Source: Deltaproteobacteria bacterium (GTDB lineage Bacteria > Myxococcota > Polyangia > Haliangiales > Haliangiaceae). From it: a DNA stretch of 34,929 bases. The translations under genes and the position numbers were made by a program. Shown piece by piece: positions 8,501 through 15,764 of the stretch (its first letter is position 1; the number at the start of each line of letters is the position of its first letter). The notes under the pieces are model-generated. The model was not told the DNA's origin. It saw nothing but the letters and a program-made list of their open reading frames with translations, and did no database searches. The stretch covers positions 1 to 34,929 of the forward strand of contig JAGSPR010000041.1 in the NCBI GenBank assembly GCA_018262455.1. Direction: 5' to 3'.

Positions 8501-9082
8501 TGGGAGGTCGATGACGTCTCGATCGGCGGTCTCACCAACCAGCCGTTTCCGCTGGTCTCGACGGAGACCGGTTCGTGCCTCGCCGGCGCGCGGCCGATCG
8601 CGGATGCCGGGCTCGACATCTCGGTGGCATCGGACGCGGTCGGGGCGCTCGACGGCACGGCCTCGACCGATCCCGATGGTGGCGCGCTCACGTTCGAGTG
8701 GAACCAGCTCTCGGGCCAGACGACGACGCTGTCATCGACCTCCGTGGCGCAGCCGACGTTCACGGCGCCTCACACCGAGGTCAACCGCATCGTGCGCTAC
8801 CAGCTCGTCGTCCGAGATCCGGACGGCCGGGTCAGCGCGCCGGCCGAGGTGCGCGTGACCGTGCTCGGAACCAATGGCCCCGATGCCGGCGTCGACGGCG
8901 TGCCTGATGCGTCGGTGCCAGATGCGCCGCCCGAGCTGATGCCGGATGCCGCGGTCGGACCCGATGCCGGCGGGAATCCGCTCGAGGGAGGCAGCGGGGG
9001 CTGCTGCGATGCCGGGAGCGATCCGCGCGGCGGCGTGCTGCTCGGCCTCGGGCTGCTGCTCGTGCTGCGACGCCGCCGCTGA
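5504..9082 (+). CDS. Secreted M36 (fungalysin) metallopeptidase with PKD and C-terminal anchor
   Basis: The ATG at 5504 opens a 1192-residue protein. The N-terminus has a hydrophobic signal ending in VATSAC, a possible lipobox. An FTP-like propeptide region follows (about residues 85-170), then the M36 catalytic domain. Its zinc motif is HEWGH with H495, E496 and H499, and the second motif MSEGWGDAM supplies E518. After the catalytic domain come a CARDB-like beta region (about 710-830), a jelly-roll-like region (about 850-1010) and a PKD-like domain (about 1025-1115). The tail has an Asp-Ala-Pro linker, GGCCDAG, one hydrophobic helix and a final RRRR, matching the Myxo-CTERM type of surface anchor. 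It is a likely extracellular protease made as a zymogen. It converges with the Kazal-like gene, 10 bp away. Confidence 0.88.
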   Translation: MLRTRLGWSGFWCGVLVVATSACHDAAPSPHPLVRPVFFDADRLAPDVPMTMPWLAGAVASMDPRRGSPRFVWTRDDAPPQVLVMPAHRRRGATNAAGVAALWHLDHHAERWGLDAAALAGVEVAHVHDTGRGAIVVKLKQRVDGIEVMRTSLAVVMDRELKLVALSGGLHPAARQSANAAETLQLGARDAVERALADAGAARPALIPMPDHAGYQRFAAAGLVMPGRVKQVLYPVGLQLVPAWVTEVGIREANRRIEGYRHVFAADDGRLLYRAGLTDDAAFQYRVWADATGDLRPQDGPQGDYTPHPTGIPDGFDPPFVAPSLLTVDGLNTRPGGGSDPWLPAGATSTIGNNVDAYADIDSQDGFSAGDVRATTTAPGIFDRVYDINAEPDASAAQRMAAVTQQFYVTNWMHDYFYDSGFTEAAGNAQTSNLGRGGLGGDVLHAEGQDGSGTNNANMFTPGDGQSPVMQMFVFDAAQGGVRRDGTIDDHIIEHEWGHYIHHRLVDCGSIECGVMSEGWGDAMALFQSIRPADDLNGTWGMGAYPLRSFTANSAYFGIRRYPYSIDLAKSPLTYRFMRNGVAMPVGPAFSDVDFLQGGDNYEVHNAGEIWCAMLWEGVIAMIKQSQAPTPRMTFDEARRRYADYLVAGMIASPVEPTFTEQRDAILAAAGAADPTDFILLANAFARRGFGSGAVSPSPNSFDGAGLVESFAVTGTLDMVSATIEEDVASCDGDGILDVGETGRVIIVVRNVGASTLAGPTVSLSSTTSGVAFPGGASTTIGSIAPFATRSASVAIRLDEAQVLVPRIVLSIGISDASAALTSLTRSTSAAVNLDITPVASTTESFEEEALVWTASASGWARTLDPGTTNIASVKVTSGGDHTLQTPALQVTAGSDLTLLFRHRFRFALSPVGPEDGGVIEISTDGTVFTDIATIANPGYISTVTGSGNPLAGRLAFTGKNPATPSFDAVSVNLGPSFGGQTVFLRFRAAGATQVSNSQWEVDDVSIGGLTNQPFPLVSTETGSCLAGARPIADAGLDISVASDAVGALDGTASTDPDGGALTFEWNQLSGQTTTLSSTSVAQPTFTAPHTEVNRIVRYQLVVRDPDGRVSAPAEVRVTVLGTNGPDAGVDGVPDASVPDAPPELMPDAAVGPDAGGNPLEGGSGGCCDAGSDPRGGVLLGLGLLLVLRRRR

Positions 9083-9092
9083 GCCTGGGAGT

Positions 9093-9650
9093 TCAGCCGC
9101 CCGGGCACGTCAGCGTCAAGCCGGTCGTCGCCGTGCCGTTGCAGATCGCACCGCACGGCTCCGAGGTCATGCAATCGCAGCTCGGAAATTGACTCGGACA
9201 CGCGGGGAGCGGCTTGCAGGTGAACGAGTCCGGCTCGTTGCTGATATCGGAGCCACCGCGCTCGCAGTAGCTCTGGTTCAGGTCACACGTCCGGAACCCG
9301 CACGCGAACCTGCCCGCCTCCACCGGACAGGTCCCGTTTGCGTTGACATCGGTGCCGATGGCCGACGCGTCGCACGGGTTTCCGTGGATCAGCCCGTCGC
9401 ACCCGCACACCGGGTCGAAGATGTCGGGGCACCCGGTCGGTCGCGGTCGGCAGGTGCCGGTCTCGTCGGACGCGCCACAGCCGTTGCGGTCGAAGTCGCA
9501 GAACTCGTTCGCGCCGCACGGCTGGGCGCCGAAGCCACCGCACTGCCGACCCGGCGGAGGATTGCCGCCGTCGAGGAACCCCCCCTTGCCGTGTTCGGTG
9601 CACGCGGAGCCAAGGACGATCAGGAACGACGCCAGCGTGACGAGTCTCAT
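9093..9650 (-). CDS. Cysteine-rich lipoprotein with a Kazal-like domain
   Basis: This is a 185-residue protein with ATG at 9650, a signal peptide and lipobox LGSAC (Cys 17). The mature part is rich in cysteines. The central segment CPDIFDPVCGCDGLIHGNPC, followed by a DVNANGTC ending, has the layout of the bacterial Kazal-type inhibitor domains that carry PVCGCDG, although the usual TYxN is replaced by IHGN. Two further cysteine-rich stretches lie on each side. Kazal domains inhibit serine proteases; whether this one does is unknown. It lies 10 bp from, and convergent with, the M36 protease gene, which suggests but does not prove a shared theme of extracellular proteolysis. No terminator is visible between them. 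Confidence 0.7.
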   Translation of the reverse strand: MRLVTLASFLIVLGSACTEHGKGGFLDGGNPPPGRQCGGFGAQPCGANEFCDFDRNGCGASDETGTCRPRPTGCPDIFDPVCGCDGLIHGNPCDASAIGTDVNANGTCPVEAGRFACGFRTCDLNQSYCERGGSDISNEPDSFTCKPLPACPSQFPSCDCMTSEPCGAICNGTATTGLTLTCPGG

Positions 9651-9768
9651 GCCCGCTGTGCATCAACCGGTGTGCCGAAGCCGTTGCCAGCAATTTCCGC
9701 CTGCTATGCGACTTCGGTCTCAGAAATCTGACCTGCCGCCGGCCCGGCGCGCCAGTCATGTCAGACGG

Positions 9769-10359
9769 TCACATCCCGCGAGGCCCGGCGGAGCCGAGGT
9801 CGGCGATGGGGCGATCTCGCGTGTCGGTCGAGGGCGTGGAGAGATCATCCTCGTCCACGATGTCGAGCTCCTGCTCGGGTTCGGGACCATGCTCGGTGGC
9901 AGACGCCTCGAGGGCCTCGAGCCAGTTCTGGCCCTCGTCGAACGAGCTATCGTTGTCGGGGATCTTCCGATCGACCGCGGTCGGCAGGTGCACGCCATAG
10001 AGGTCGCCACTGCCCGTCTTCGCGTGCGGAATGGCCGCGAGCTCCGGTGGGAGCTCCTCCTCACCGGCACCAAGCATGGCCTCGTCGATCTCGGCGCCCA
10101 CACCGATCAGATCCTGGGCCGCCCGCGCGTCCTCGTTCGACAGCGCATCGACATCGAGGTCTTCGAGATGGACCACCTGGACGTCCTCGAACTGCTGCAC
10201 CGGATCTTGGGGATCGAGGTCGAAGCTGTCGGGGATCACGGCCGGTTCGGCGTCGCCGGAGGCCCGGGCTGACCTTCCCGGCTTGCTGCGACGTTTGCCC
10301 AGGACGAGCGCGACCGCGCCGCCGAGCATGAGCAACTTGGTCATCGTGATGAGGCGCAT
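9769..10359 (-). CDS. N-terminally anchored acidic protein, unknown function
   Basis: I choose the ATG at 10359 (196 residues; MRLITMTKLL), with an alternative at 10344 that removes five residues; neither has a strong ribosome binding site. Residues 6-21 form one hydrophobic helix followed directly by KRRSKPGR, so the protein is probably a single-pass membrane protein with the long acidic part inside the cell by the positive-inside rule. The rest is strongly acidic and low in aromatic residues, with segments such as VVHLEDLDVDALSNEDARAA and a C-terminal EPEQELDIVDEDD. A more conserved-looking block (TAVDRKIPDNDSSFDEG) sits in the middle. The frame continues upstream to 10665, but that overlaps the PhoD gene and is discounted. 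I do not recognise the family. Confidence 0.6.
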   Translation of the reverse strand: MRLITMTKLLMLGGAVALVLGKRRSKPGRSARASGDAEPAVIPDSFDLDPQDPVQQFEDVQVVHLEDLDVDALSNEDARAAQDLIGVGAEIDEAMLGAGEEELPPELAAIPHAKTGSGDLYGVHLPTAVDRKIPDNDSSFDEGQNWLEALEASATEHGPEPEQELDIVDEDDLSTPSTDTRDRPIADLGSAGPRGM

Positions 10360-10450
10360 GTGGCGACGAGGAGCACACCGCGTGCCGCCAGGTCGTCGCG
10401 AGCGGAGATCGCCCGCCGTGCGCGAGCGCGCGCAGGGTATTCTCGTGCCC

Positions 10451-11713
10451 ATGGCTGCACCGAGTCGTCGCGACTTCGTCCGGCTGGTCGGTGCCGGTGC
10501 GGCAGGGCTCGCGATCGGCTGCGGCGATAACCTGACCACCGGGGCGGCGGCCTCCGCGATCCTCGAGCCCACGAGCGACGCGCTGATCGTCGCGGTGTGG
10601 GCACGCGATGCTGGCACGGCCACGGTCGAGGTCCGCGGCGGGGGCGGAGTGATGACCGCCGCCATCGCGCTCGGCTCGTCGGGCAGCGGCGCGATCGACC
10701 TCGTCGGTCTCGAGCCGGCGACGACCTACGAGCTCACGATCGTGACCTCCAGCGGGGTCCGGCTGGGACCGCACCTCGCCCGGACCGCACCCGGCGAGGA
10801 CGACCCGCGCGCGGTCCGGATCGCCGTGGTGGCGGACGTCGACGCGAACCCCGAGTTCGACAGCGAGCTCGTCACCCACGTCGTGAACGCGGATCCCGAC
10901 CTGATCGTCTCGCTCGGGGATTTTCCATACACAGATAACGGCCCGGTCGCGCAGACGCTCGCGGCGTATCGCGACCGCCACGCCGAGATCCGCACGCTGC
11001 CCAGGATTCGCACACTGCTCGAGAGCGCGTCGCTGCGCGCGATCTACGACGATCACGAGTTCCGCAACAACTGGGACGCCGCGTTTGCGGCCACCGAGGC
11101 CAGCCGGTTCGACGCGGCGATGACGGTGTGGGACGAGTTCTTTCCGGTCCGCGACGCGGTGAGCGACGTCCGCTACCGGCGCTGGCGGTGGGGCGCGAAC
11201 GTCGAGTGCTTCCTGCTCGACTGCCGCCGGTTCCGCGACGCCAACGCCGCTCCGGACGACGCGCGGAAGACGATGCTCGGGGCGACGCAGCGCCACTGGT
11301 TCCTCGAGGGCATCGCCGCCAGCACCGCCCCGTTCAAGCTGGTGTTCACGAGCGTGCCGCTCGGCTACGGCACCGGCGACGACCACTGGACCACGTTCGC
11401 GACCGAGCGCGATGCCATCCTCGATGCGCTCGTCGGGATCCGGGGCATCGTGTTCGTCACCGCTGACCAGCACTTCTTCGCAGCGCACCGCCACGCGCAC
11501 GGGATCCGGGAGTTCCAGGTCGGTCCGCTCGCCCGCGGCATCGGGACGCCCGGCCCGATGGCGCCCGGGGTGGTGTTCCGTTCCGAACGCTACAACGCCG
11601 GACTGCTCGAGTTCGACGCCGAACACCTCGTGGTGACGGGGATCGGGCCGGATGGCGAGCGGTTCTACAGCGAGACGCTGACGGCGGACGAACTGACGCC
11701 ACGTCGAAGCTGA
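10451..11713 (+). CDS. PhoD-like metallophosphatase, Tat-exported lipoprotein
   Basis: The ATG at 10451 opens 420 residues beginning with a twin-arginine signal (SRRDFVRL at 5-12) and a lipobox AIGC (Cys 24), so Tat export with lipidation is likely. A fibronectin-like N-terminal domain (about 35-112, with the typical GLEPATTYEL) precedes the metallophosphatase core. Metal-binding motifs seen are VADVDAN (about 128-133), LGDFPY (Asp157), YDDHEFRNNW (Asp201, His202) and TADQHFF near 337. These are the PhoD/alkaline phosphatase D motifs; known members hydrolyse phosphodiesters and phosphomonoesters, usually with Ca and Fe. The gene is divergent from the acidic protein gene with 91 bp between starts. 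The family call is strong; the substrate is unknown. Confidence 0.88.
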   Translation: MAAPSRRDFVRLVGAGAAGLAIGCGDNLTTGAAASAILEPTSDALIVAVWARDAGTATVEVRGGGGVMTAAIALGSSGSGAIDLVGLEPATTYELTIVTSSGVRLGPHLARTAPGEDDPRAVRIAVVADVDANPEFDSELVTHVVNADPDLIVSLGDFPYTDNGPVAQTLAAYRDRHAEIRTLPRIRTLLESASLRAIYDDHEFRNNWDAAFAATEASRFDAAMTVWDEFFPVRDAVSDVRYRRWRWGANVECFLLDCRRFRDANAAPDDARKTMLGATQRHWFLEGIAASTAPFKLVFTSVPLGYGTGDDHWTTFATERDAILDALVGIRGIVFVTADQHFFAAHRHAHGIREFQVGPLARGIGTPGPMAPGVVFRSERYNAGLLEFDAEHLVVTGIGPDGERFYSETLTADELTPRRS

Positions 11714-11727
11714 CCCCACGTCAGTTC
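11690..11727. repeat. 9-bp inverted repeat across the PhoD stop codon
   Basis: GAACTGACG (11690-11698) pairs perfectly with CGTCAGTTC (11719-11727), leaving a 20-nt loop that contains the stop codon of the phosphatase. The heptamer CCACGTC also occurs twice, at 11699-11705 and 11716-11722. No T-run follows. It could be a weak terminator or a 3'-end stabilising hairpin ahead of the kinase gene that starts 33 nt later. Confidence 0.4.
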
Positions 11728-11759
11728 CTCGAAGGCCAGCGCTGATACCATATTCCCCG

Positions 11760-14700
11760 ATGGGGTCCGGTAGAACGTACCTGGCTGCGTTCGCGAGCAT
11801 GCACGCGATCGCCGATCTGGACGAGCGTCGTCGCGTCGCTCGCCAGGGTCTCGCGATGCTCGCACAGATCGCCGAGCGCGAGCCCGCGCCACTCGAAGGG
11901 CTGCCGGCCGAGCAGCTACTACTCGCGGTTCGCGCGGCGCTCGGCGATGGCATGCTCGGCGATCTCGAGTGGATGTCGCCTGCCGCCGGGGCGATCGCGA
12001 TGTTCGAGCTCGCGCAGGCCTTGCCGCCCGGGCCCGAGCGCCGCGAGCTCGGACGCCGGGTGCTGACGCGGCTACGCCAGGCCGATCGCGACACCTTCGT
12101 GCGGCTGCTGATCGCCCTCGCGCGATCGTCACCGAAGCTGCTGGCGAGCGACGGTCTGCGCGCCCGCGCGGAGGTGGTGCTGTCGGCTCCGCTCACCGCA
12201 CCTGGCGCGATCGGCGAGCTGGCGCTCGGGGTGCTCGCACAGCCGACGCTCGCGGCGAGCTGGGTCGAAGGTCCCGCCACGGGCTCGTTGCCGGGACGCC
12301 GGCTCGCTGGACGCATCCTCGCGCATGGCGCGCGAGAGGCCGTGCGGCGTCACGATGCCGGAGATCGCGGCGGGGTGGCGGTGCTTGCGCGCCCGGCGAT
12401 CCGTGCCGCGTTCGCCCGGCTACTCGGGGATCGAGAGGCGTTGGTCTGGCGATTCGCGGGCATCGCGCGCGGGCTGCTCGCCCATGTCGACTCCGATCTC
12501 GCCGACGACATCGATCGCGAGCTGCGTGGCACCGCGACCTCGACCGAGCTCCGGCGTGCCGCGGCCTCGGCGGCCGCCGCGCTCGAGCGAGGGGGAGCGG
12601 CCGCCCGCTGGAAGCCACTCTTGATCGGGCTCGCGGCGCGCGAGCCAGGGGTCGCACGCGGGGCGATCCTCGGACTCGCGGGCCTCGCGCTCACCGACCC
12701 CGATGCCGCCGACGCGCTGGCGACGGCCCTGATCGAGCGCGCGCCGCTCGATGGCGTCGAGGCGCTGGCCGAGCTGCGGCGCGAAGAAGGCGCCATGCTC
12801 CCCCAGGCGACCGTGGCGGCGATCGCGTGGACCCGCACGCAGCTCGCCGCCGACGTGACCGGCCGCGATGACGGCCGATGGGGGCTCATGCATGCGCTCG
12901 ATGCCGAGCTCGGGGGGGGATCGCGCGCCGATGGCATCGGGATCCCGCTCGCGGCCGCGCGTGCCGCCCTGGATGCAGGCGACGTCCCCCAGGCGTTGCG
13001 CCAGGCCCGCGCCGCGGTCGATGAAGTGAGCGCGTCGGCCGACTGGCTCGAGCGGTCCACCGATGAAGATCCGCTCGATCGCAGGCACTCGATGCGGATC
13101 CTCCGCGAGCTCGACCGCGAGCTGCTCGCCGACAACGCGCTCACCGCGGTGCTGGCCCTCGCGCCGGACCTCGATCCGGCCCGCGCCGAGTTCGCGCGAG
13201 CGCTGGCCAGCATCGAGCGATCACTCCTCGCGCACGAGTCACGTCCCGAGCAGGGCGCGGTGGCACATGGTGGGTTGCGGATCGCGCGGCTGCGTGCCCT
13301 GGTCCGCCTGCTCGATGGGGTGCGAGCCACGAGCGATGCCGATCTCGGCCCCCGGCTGATCGCCTTGCGCCAGCTGATGGCGCGCGCGGCGATGGACCAT
13401 TCGTCGCTGCGGCGCGCGGTCTGGGCCGCGCTGACCCGCGCCGGCGATGCCCTGCTGCGTGACGATCACGCCGAGATCACCGACCTGCTGCTCGCCTGGA
13501 CGACCGCGTTTCCCGACGACGACTTCGCGATCGTGCGCGAGGCTTCGATGGTCCCCGAGGTCGAGGCCGCGTTCGCTGCGTATGCCCGGCTGCAGGAGGC
13601 CAACCACGACGCCGCGGATCCCGATGACGACGACGCGATCCGGACTGTCGCCGAGCGGCTCGGCGAGCTCGCCGACGCACTACCGCCGGAGCAGTCACCA
13701 CGCGTCGAGTCGGTGCGACTCGCCCTCGCCCGGCTCGGCAATCAGCTCGCGCGGATCACGTCGGCGGCGAGTCATGCCGCGGTGCCCGCTGGCGCGTTCG
13801 ATGCGATCGCGATCGAGCTCGGGGCGCTTGCCCGGCGCGTGTTCGGCGCCAGGCAGCGACTCGGACTGGACGCCGAGGACCGTGGTCCCGAGCTCGAGTC
13901 CGCAACGCGCGCGATCAGCGACGAGCTCGCCCGCGGCGGAACCCAGCTCGACCACGCCGTGGCGACGATGGCCGAAGCTGCCCGCGCCAGCTTGCCGGTG
14001 GCCCTCGCGGGGACGGTCGAGCGCGTGCTGATGTGGCTGGTGCGGCGGCCCCATACCGAGGAGGAGCCAACCGCCAGCACGGCTCCCGAGGCGCTGTTGC
14101 CGGGCTGGGTCCCGCTGTCGCGGCTGCTCGGCAGCTTCTTCGTGGTGCGCTCGATCGGACGGGGTGCGGGTGGCTCGGTGCTGCTCGCCGTACGGTCCGA
14201 CGAGCGGACGCGTGCGGATCGCGAGCTGGTCGCGCTCAAGGTGCCGGACTACTCCGGTGGGGCGGCGCGCAACCTGTCCGAGCAGGAGTTCGAAGCGCTG
14301 TTTCGCGAGGAGGCCGGAGCGTTGCTCGCGTTGCCCGCCCACCCAAACCTCGCTCGCTTCATCACGTTCGATGCGAGCGCGCAGCCCAAGCCGGTGCTCG
14401 TGATGGAGTTCGTGCGCGGCACCAACCTCGAGCGGCTCCTCGAGGGCACCGTCCTCGACATGCCGCGGGCGCTCGCGATCGTCGATCACCTGCTCGCCGG
14501 CCTCGAGGCGATGCACAAGGTCCAGATCGCGCACCTCGACGTCAAGCCAGCCAACCTCGTGCTCCGCGACAAGGCGGGCGATGCCGTGCTGGTCGATTTC
14601 GGGCTCGCCGGACGCCGGCTGCGCACCGGGTGCGGCAGCGTTCATTACGGCGCCGCGGAGGTCTGGATCGAGAGTCCCGGCGTCGAGCCGTTTGCCGCGG

Positions 14701-14984
14701 ATGTCTACGCTGCCGCGTGCGTGGCGTTCGAGGTGCTCACCAACAAGGTCCTGATCCATGGCGACACCCTGAAGGGCGTGCTCGACCAGCACTTCACGAG
14801 CCAGCCCGGAAGCGCCACGTTCGCCGTGCTCGCACGCCTGCCACGGCTCGCCCCCCTGGCAGAGCTCCTCCGGGCGGCCATCGTGCGCGATCCGAAACGG
14901 CGCCCGACCGCGGCTCGGCTGCGCGCGGGGTTCGCGGCGATCGCCCCGGATCTCAAATCGCTCGCGTGGCCGATCCAGATCTAA
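11760..14984 (+). CDS. Ser/Thr protein kinase with a ~780-residue helical N-terminal region
   Basis: This is a 1074-residue protein. The C-terminal domain (about 792-1060) is a Hanks-type kinase with a glycine loop GRGAGGSV (800-807), the ATP-binding Lys827 in VALKV, catalytic loop HLDVKPANL (His925, Asp927, Lys929, Asn932) and DFG at 946-948. All key residues are present. The usual HRD arginine is leucine, so it looks like a non-RD kinase. The N-terminal region is almost entirely predicted helix, rich in Ala, Leu, Arg, Glu and Asp, with HEAT/TPR-like periodicity, and has no recognised domain. No transmembrane helix is visible, unlike many bacterial PknB-type kinases, so it is probably cytoplasmic. 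The start at 11760 has no Shine-Dalgarno; a second Met follows at residue 14. Substrates and the sensor role of the N-terminal region are unknown. Confidence 0.85.
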   Translation: MGSGRTYLAAFASMHAIADLDERRRVARQGLAMLAQIAEREPAPLEGLPAEQLLLAVRAALGDGMLGDLEWMSPAAGAIAMFELAQALPPGPERRELGRRVLTRLRQADRDTFVRLLIALARSSPKLLASDGLRARAEVVLSAPLTAPGAIGELALGVLAQPTLAASWVEGPATGSLPGRRLAGRILAHGAREAVRRHDAGDRGGVAVLARPAIRAAFARLLGDREALVWRFAGIARGLLAHVDSDLADDIDRELRGTATSTELRRAAASAAAALERGGAAARWKPLLIGLAAREPGVARGAILGLAGLALTDPDAADALATALIERAPLDGVEALAELRREEGAMLPQATVAAIAWTRTQLAADVTGRDDGRWGLMHALDAELGGGSRADGIGIPLAAARAALDAGDVPQALRQARAAVDEVSASADWLERSTDEDPLDRRHSMRILRELDRELLADNALTAVLALAPDLDPARAEFARALASIERSLLAHESRPEQGAVAHGGLRIARLRALVRLLDGVRATSDADLGPRLIALRQLMARAAMDHSSLRRAVWAALTRAGDALLRDDHAEITDLLLAWTTAFPDDDFAIVREASMVPEVEAAFAAYARLQEANHDAADPDDDDAIRTVAERLGELADALPPEQSPRVESVRLALARLGNQLARITSAASHAAVPAGAFDAIAIELGALARRVFGARQRLGLDAEDRGPELESATRAISDELARGGTQLDHAVATMAEAARASLPVALAGTVERVLMWLVRRPHTEEEPTASTAPEALLPGWVPLSRLLGSFFVVRSIGRGAGGSVLLAVRSDERTRADRELVALKVPDYSGGAARNLSEQEFEALFREEAGALLALPAHPNLARFITFDASAQPKPVLVMEFVRGTNLERLLEGTVLDMPRALAIVDHLLAGLEAMHKVQIAHLDVKPANLVLRDKAGDAVLVDFGLAGRRLRTGCGSVHYGAAEVWIESPGVEPFAADVYAAACVAFEVLTNKVLIHGDTLKGVLDQHFTSQPGSATFAVLARLPRLAPLAELLRAAIVRDPKRRPTAARLRAGFAAIAPDLKSLAWPIQI

Positions 14985-15021
14985 CCCCAGGGTTCGCCTC
15001 CAGCTCAGGTCCACCCTGGGG
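14985..15021. promoter_or_regulatory. Inverted repeat overlapping a ribosome binding site
   Basis: CCCCAGGGT (14985-14993) directly follows the kinase stop codon and pairs perfectly with ACCCTGGGG (15013-15021). The right arm supplies the GGGG that would act as ribosome binding site for the ATG at 15027. Folding would hide that site. It may limit translation of the next gene or act as a terminator lacking a T-run. Confidence 0.45.
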
Positions 15022-15026
15022 ATAAG

Positions 15027-15368
15027 ATGCTAGGCAGTAACGTGCGCGCCTTCGTCCTCTGCTGGTTCGTCGCGCTCTGCGCGGTGACCGCAGGTGCGCC
15101 CACGGCGCGGGCCCACCCCCACGATCCGCACGCCAGCTACGCGAGCGTGGCCGGTCCAGCGATCGTCGCGAGCACCCCGCGTGGCACGATCTCTCCAGCC
15201 GGGCACGGGTCCGCTCCCGATCCGCGGCTCGCGATGTTCGCGCTCCCGGCGCGCCCCCCGCTGTTCGTCGGACCGGCGCGTACCGCCAGCCTTGCGCCAC
15301 TCGATGTGGTCTCACTGCCGTTCATCGCCCAGCAGCTTTCGCGCTCCTCGCGTGGCCCGCCGATCTGA
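15027..15368 (+). CDS. Small secreted protein, unknown function
   Basis: This is a 113-residue protein with a good signal peptide: MLGSNVRAF, a hydrophobic segment, then a cleavage site near PTARA-HP. The mature part of about 85 residues starts with a His/Asp/Ala-rich stretch (HPHDPHASYASVAG) and is rich in Pro, Ser and Ala, with two PARP/GPAR-like turns. No cysteine remains after cleavage. I recognise no domain. The histidine-rich N-terminus could bind metal, but this is only a suggestion. It lies 42 nt after the kinase gene, with a hairpin across its ribosome binding site, and 66 nt before a small membrane peptide gene. Confidence 0.55.
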   Translation: MLGSNVRAFVLCWFVALCAVTAGAPTARAHPHDPHASYASVAGPAIVASTPRGTISPAGHGSAPDPRLAMFALPARPPLFVGPARTASLAPLDVVSLPFIAQQLSRSSRGPPI

Positions 15369-15434
15369 TCACGTTCGATCGATCCGCCATCCCCACACGA
15401 TCACGACCGAGCTCTCCGCTCGGCAGGAGCCATC

Positions 15435-15596
15435 ATGTCAAATACTGATCTACCCGGACCCGAGACGCACGACGGGAGTGACTCGAGCGAAGATTCCCGG
15501 CCGCCCACCTGGCAGGAGCGCCACGGCGCGACGATCCTTGGAGCCGTGCTCGCCGGCGTGTTCGCCCTCGTCCTCACGATCCAGGCAGCGTGCTGA
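15435..15596 (+). CDS. 53-residue single-pass membrane peptide
   Basis: The ATG at 15435 is preceded by AGGAGCC at a good distance. The peptide has an acidic, hydrophilic N-terminal half (MSNTDLPGPETHDGSDSSED) and one membrane helix (ATILGAVLAGVFALVLTIQA) ending in AC. The stop codon TGA at 15594-15596 directly abuts the GTG start of the zinc-ribbon gene at 15597, so the two are probably translationally coupled. It is too short for domain recognition. Position just ahead of a cation:proton antiporter suggests a regulatory or accessory subunit, which is inference. Confidence 0.65.
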   Translation: MSNTDLPGPETHDGSDSSEDSRPPTWQERHGATILGAVLAGVFALVLTIQAAC

Positions 15597-15764
15597 GTGG
15601 CGAACCCGATCGCCCTGGCGGCCGGGCTTGCGCGCGCGGTGACCATCGAGTGCCCGCATTGCGGCAAGCGCAAGCTCGTGACGCGCGAACCGAAGGCATA
15701 TCGAGTGTGCCAGCGTTGCCACAAGCAGTTCCCGGATCCACTCGCCACGCGCCCTAAGCGATGA
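15597..15764 (+). CDS. 55-residue zinc-ribbon protein
   Basis: A GTG start at 15597 directly follows the stop of the preceding membrane-peptide gene. The product has two CxxC knuckles, CPHCG at 19-23 and CQRCH at 38-42, separated by 15 residues with KRKLVTREPKAYRV between them. This is a classical zinc-ribbon spacing. The ends are basic. Its stop overlaps the ATG of the antiporter gene (ATGA at 15761-15764), so translation is probably coupled. Zinc ribbons of this size often bind nucleic acid or proteins; the tight coupling with an antiporter gene hints at a linked role, not shown by sequence. Confidence 0.7.
   Translation: MANPIALAAGLARAVTIECPHCGKRKLVTREPKAYRVCQRCHKQFPDPLATRPKR

Noticed and set aside
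9716..9733. Imperfect hairpin GGTCTCAGA/TCTGACC downstream of the acidic protein gene
   Set aside because: Two-base bulge, 2-nt loop and no T-run, so it does not qualify as a terminator.
10061..12316. Long minus-strand open frame (751 codons)
   Set aside because: It is antisense to the PhoD and kinase genes and reads as Arg/Pro/Ser-rich sequence with no domain; long antisense frames are common in high-GC DNA.
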